The translations under genes were made by a program, and so were the position numbers. Of a DNA stretch of 6,928 nt, positions 5,347 to 6,928 are shown in pieces. Location of the stretch: positions 1 through 6,928 of the forward strand of contig CAAEDC010000209.1 in assembly GCA_900754495.1 (NCBI GenBank), in the 5' to 3' direction. The notes under the pieces were generated by a model. It did not search any database. It was not told the origin of the DNA and saw only the letters and a program-made list of their open reading frames with translations. How positions within the stretch are numbered: position 1 is the stretch's first letter; every line of letters begins with the position of its first letter. The DNA is from Eggerthellaceae bacterium (GTDB lineage: Bacteria > Actinomycetota > Coriobacteriia > Coriobacteriales > Eggerthellaceae).

Positions 5347-5375
5347 ATTCTATAATATGCTGCACGTTAGGTCGA
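5347..5375 (-). promoter_or_regulatory. Promoter for the WecA/TagO-type gene
   Basis: On the minus strand TCGACC (5370-5375, 4 of 6 to TTGACA) and TAGAAT (5347-5352, 5 of 6 to TATAAT) are 17 bases apart. Transcription would start near 5340, giving a leader of about 67 bases. The -10 box shares two bases with the plus-strand -10 box, so the two promoters should interfere. Confidence 0.5.
5351..5356 (+). promoter_or_regulatory. Perfect -10 box (TATAAT) for the glycosyltransferase gene
   Basis: TATAAT matches consensus exactly and lies 40 bases before the GTG start at 5397, within an AT-rich patch. No good -35 lies 16-18 bases upstream, so an activator or reliance on the -10 box alone is likely. 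Transcription would start near 5363, with a leader of about 34 bases. Confidence 0.55.
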
Positions 5376-5382
5376 TGGGACT

Positions 5383-5389
5383 GGGGGAG
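5383..5389 (+). promoter_or_regulatory. Ribosome binding site that selects the GTG start
   Basis: GGGGGAG is 7 bases before GTG at 5397. The nearby ATG at 5375 is in another frame and has no product. This site fixes the glycosyltransferase start despite a frame open for more than 1,500 bases upstream. Confidence 0.7.
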
Positions 5390-5396
5390 CTTCTAC

Positions 5397-6458
5397 GTGC
5401 AACACATTCCTCGCATAAGCGTTATCGTGCCCGTTTACGATGTGGAAAAATGGGTGGGTCGCGCTATCGAGTCCGTCCAGGCGCAGACGCTCGAGGATCT
5501 CGAGCTCATCCTCGTCGATGACGGCAGTCCTGACGGCAGCGGGCGCATCTGCGATTCCTACGCCGAGCGCGACGGCCGCATCCGGGTGATCCACAAGGAC
5601 AACGGCGGCGCGGCGAGCGCGCGCAACGCGGCGATCGCGGTGGCGCGGGGCGAGTACCTGTTCTTCATGGACGCCGACGACTGGTGCGAGCCCGAGATGC
5701 TGCAGGAGATGTGGGACGCTGCGAACGAGCACGACCTGGACCTGCTCATCGCCGGATTCTACATCGACACGTATTACAGCGACGACAAGTTCTACCACGA
5801 GAAGAAGTCCTGTCCCTCCCGCATCTACCCCACGCAGGAGGCGTTTCGCCTGGACGCGCACAACCTCTTCGACAACAACCAGCTCTATCCCCCTTGGAAC
5901 AAGCTGTACCGCGCCGCGTACCTGAAGGGGCGGGGGATCGTCTTCCCCGACGTGTGGTGGGATGATCTGCCGTTCAACCTCGCGGTGATCCGCGACGTCG
6001 AGCGCGTCGGGGTCGTGGAGGAGGGCTACTACCATTTCCTGAGGGCGCGCGCGGAAAGCGAGAACACCCGGTACCGGCCCGGCACCTTCGAGAAGCGCGA
6101 GGAGGAGGACGGCTGGATCAAGGAGCTCTACGCGTACTGGGGCGTCGACACCCCGCAGACGCGCGAGTTTATCGCGCGGCGCCATGCCGAGCGCGTGCTC
6201 GGATGCATCGAGGCCGTGACCAGCCGGGATTGCCCCTTGTCGCCGGCCGAGCGGAAGGCGGAGGTCGCCCGCATGGTGCTCGCCCCCTCGGTTCAGGAGG
6301 CCGTCGCCGCGGCGGAGCCCGGCTCGCTGATGCTGCGGGCGCTGTTCGCCCCCATCCGCATGCGCAAGCCGGGGCTCGTGATGCTGGAGAGCCGCTTCAT
6401 CTCATGGGTGAAGCGCAACTTCGTCGGCGTGTTCGCCTTCCTCAAGGCTCATCGCTGA
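5397..6458 (+). CDS. Family 2 glycosyltransferase (GT-A fold)
   Basis: This is a 353-residue cytoplasmic or membrane-associated enzyme. It probably adds a sugar from a nucleotide donor to a growing surface polysaccharide or teichoic-acid-like polymer. The N-terminal GT2 domain (about 6-110) has the ISVIVPVYDVEKW opening, VDDGS at 40-44 for nucleotide binding, NGGAASARN at 69-77, and the DxD-type metal site DADD at 92-95. WWDDLPF (187-193) sits where related enzymes carry the catalytic acidic ED/DD motif. Residues 200-353 form a helical C-terminal region without a transmembrane segment. It has a hydrophobic, basic end (FISWVKRNFVGVFAFLK) that could associate with the membrane. Sugar and acceptor cannot be told from sequence. 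The start is GTG, chosen because GGGGGAG at 5383-5389 lies 7 bases upstream and the GT2 fold begins at once. The frame is open far upstream only because it lies opposite another gene. The downstream neighbour's stop is one base away. Confidence 0.93.
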   Translation: MQHIPRISVIVPVYDVEKWVGRAIESVQAQTLEDLELILVDDGSPDGSGRICDSYAERDGRIRVIHKDNGGAASARNAAIAVARGEYLFFMDADDWCEPEMLQEMWDAANEHDLDLLIAGFYIDTYYSDDKFYHEKKSCPSRIYPTQEAFRLDAHNLFDNNQLYPPWNKLYRAAYLKGRGIVFPDVWWDDLPFNLAVIRDVERVGVVEEGYYHFLRARAESENTRYRPGTFEKREEEDGWIKELYAYWGVDTPQTREFIARRHAERVLGCIEAVTSRDCPLSPAERKAEVARMVLAPSVQEAVAAAEPGSLMLRALFAPIRMRKPGLVMLESRFISWVKRNFVGVFAFLKAHR

Positions 6459-6459
6459 T

Positions 6460-6928
6460 TCACGACCTTTTCCTCATCGCCGCCACGAGCAGGGCCGCAA
6501 GGCCCAAGGCCGCCGCGAACGCCGCCGCCGCGATGGGCAGAACCCGATCCCCCATGAGCGCGAGGATGGACCCCGGACGATCCTCGCGGCCGCCTTCATC
6601 CCCCTGGGCGTTATCGGATCCGCCATCGCCCTGGGCGGGGTCATCGGGATCTTCCGGATTCACCGGGTTCTCAGGATCATCGGGGTCGGCGGGGCCGGCC
6701 GGCTCGTCGGGATCGACGGGATCCGGGGCCGCGCCGCCGGCGATGGGTTCGGTCACGTAGTAGAGCATGCTGCTCTCGTAGGGGGTTTGGGCGTCGTCCG
6801 CCGCCGTCGTCTCGACCGCAGCCGCGGGCGATCCCGCCATGTAGGGGTACTCGTCGATGTGCCAGCCGACGGACAGCCAGCCTCCGTCTTCGAGCCACGC
6901 GCCGGCGCCGGGGGAGTTGGCGAGCAGA
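6460..6928 (-). CDS. C-terminal part of a large surface protein (5' end outside window)
   Basis: About 155 residues are visible. The frame is open through the window edge, so the Met at 6838-6840 is internal, not a start. The visible N-terminal part (WLEDGGWLSVGWHIDEYPYM, then YYVTEPI) looks like the end of a folded external domain. Next is a Pro-rich acidic spacer with Pro at every third residue (about fragment residues 69-98), then a Gly/Asp/Glu-rich stretch. The end has sorting-signal layout: LALMGD (fragment 122-127), a hydrophobic Ala/Leu helix (about 131-150) and a basic tail MRKRS. LALMGD departs from LPxTG and LAxTG by lacking the Thr, so sortase cleavage is doubtful; a plain membrane anchor is the alternative. 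Its stop codon is separated by one base from that of the convergent glycosyltransferase. The identity of the outer domain cannot be told. Confidence 0.85.
   Translation of the reverse strand, partial: LLANSPGAGAWLEDGGWLSVGWHIDEYPYMAGSPAAAVETTAADDAQTPYESSMLYYVTEPIAGGAAPDPVDPDEPAGPADPDDPENPVNPEDPDDPAQGDGGSDNAQGDEGGREDRPGSILALMGDRVLPIAAAAFAAALGLAALLVAAMRKRS
6636..6725 (-). repeat. Ten tandem 9-bp units coding a Pro-x-x wall spacer
   Basis: Ten consecutive degenerate 9-mers on the plus strand (such as CGGGGTCAT, CGGGATCTT, CGGGATCGA, CGGGATCCG) fill 90 bases without a gap. On the coding strand each gives three residues with one Pro and usually one or two Asp/Glu/Asn (DPD, EPA, DPE). Such acidic Pro-rich spacers carry surface domains through the wall. 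The unit is a multiple of three, so slippage would change spacer length without breaking the frame. Confidence 0.8.

Noticed and set aside
3825..5396. 524-codon upstream extension of the glycosyltransferase frame
   Set aside because: It runs antisense through the WecA/TagO-type gene and out of frame through the zinc-ribbon gene. It is charged repetitive noise, and the GTG at 5397 has a proper ribosome site.

Overview
The DNA is GC-rich (mostly above 60% G+C by eye), with strong Shine-Dalgarno sites, sigma70-like -10 boxes and Gram-positive surface-protein architecture (signal peptides, acidic Pro-rich wall spacers, a LAxTG sorting signal). I read it as a high-GC Gram-positive chromosome. A Coriobacteriia/Eggerthellaceae-type gut actinobacterium is my best guess, from style only. 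There are no rRNA, tRNA, transposase or CRISPR sequences.

Left half (about 1-3116, minus strand): four genes for exported proteins run right to left. First is a membrane-anchored protein with one N-terminal helix and a small external domain (2580-3116). After a 155-base gap comes a secreted beta-rich protein with an acidic tail and no anchor (1684-2424). Ten bases later is a short signal-peptide/acidic-spacer/LADTG-anchor protein (1155-1673). A 4-base ATGA overlap leads to a secreted protein ending in a divergent InlB-type B-repeat (79-1158). The last three are clearly co-transcribed, and the first probably belongs with them. I know no named system with this set, so it is the best candidate here for an undescribed surface structure. 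The last gene seems to have lost a repeat at its 3' end: in-frame B-repeat remnants follow its stop codon.

Middle (3117-4130): a 626-base divergent spacer holds a strong hairpin, a small degenerate tandem repeat and a promoter. It leads into a 97-residue zf-TFIIB zinc-ribbon protein (3743-4036), which ends at a perfect 12-bp-stem terminator.

Right half (4131-6928): a WecA/TagO-type polyprenyl-phosphate HexNAc-1-phosphate transferase (minus) and a family 2 glycosyltransferase (plus) diverge from a 123-base spacer with interlocking promoters. Together they suggest synthesis of a lipid-linked surface glycopolymer. The glycosyltransferase converges, with one base between stop codons, on the 3' end of another surface protein (minus, cut by the window edge). 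That protein has a 9-bp repeat coding a Pro-every-third-residue wall spacer and an atypical LALMGD motif before its final membrane helix.

The overall theme is the cell envelope: glycopolymer synthesis flanked by wall-associated proteins. No sortase is visible.
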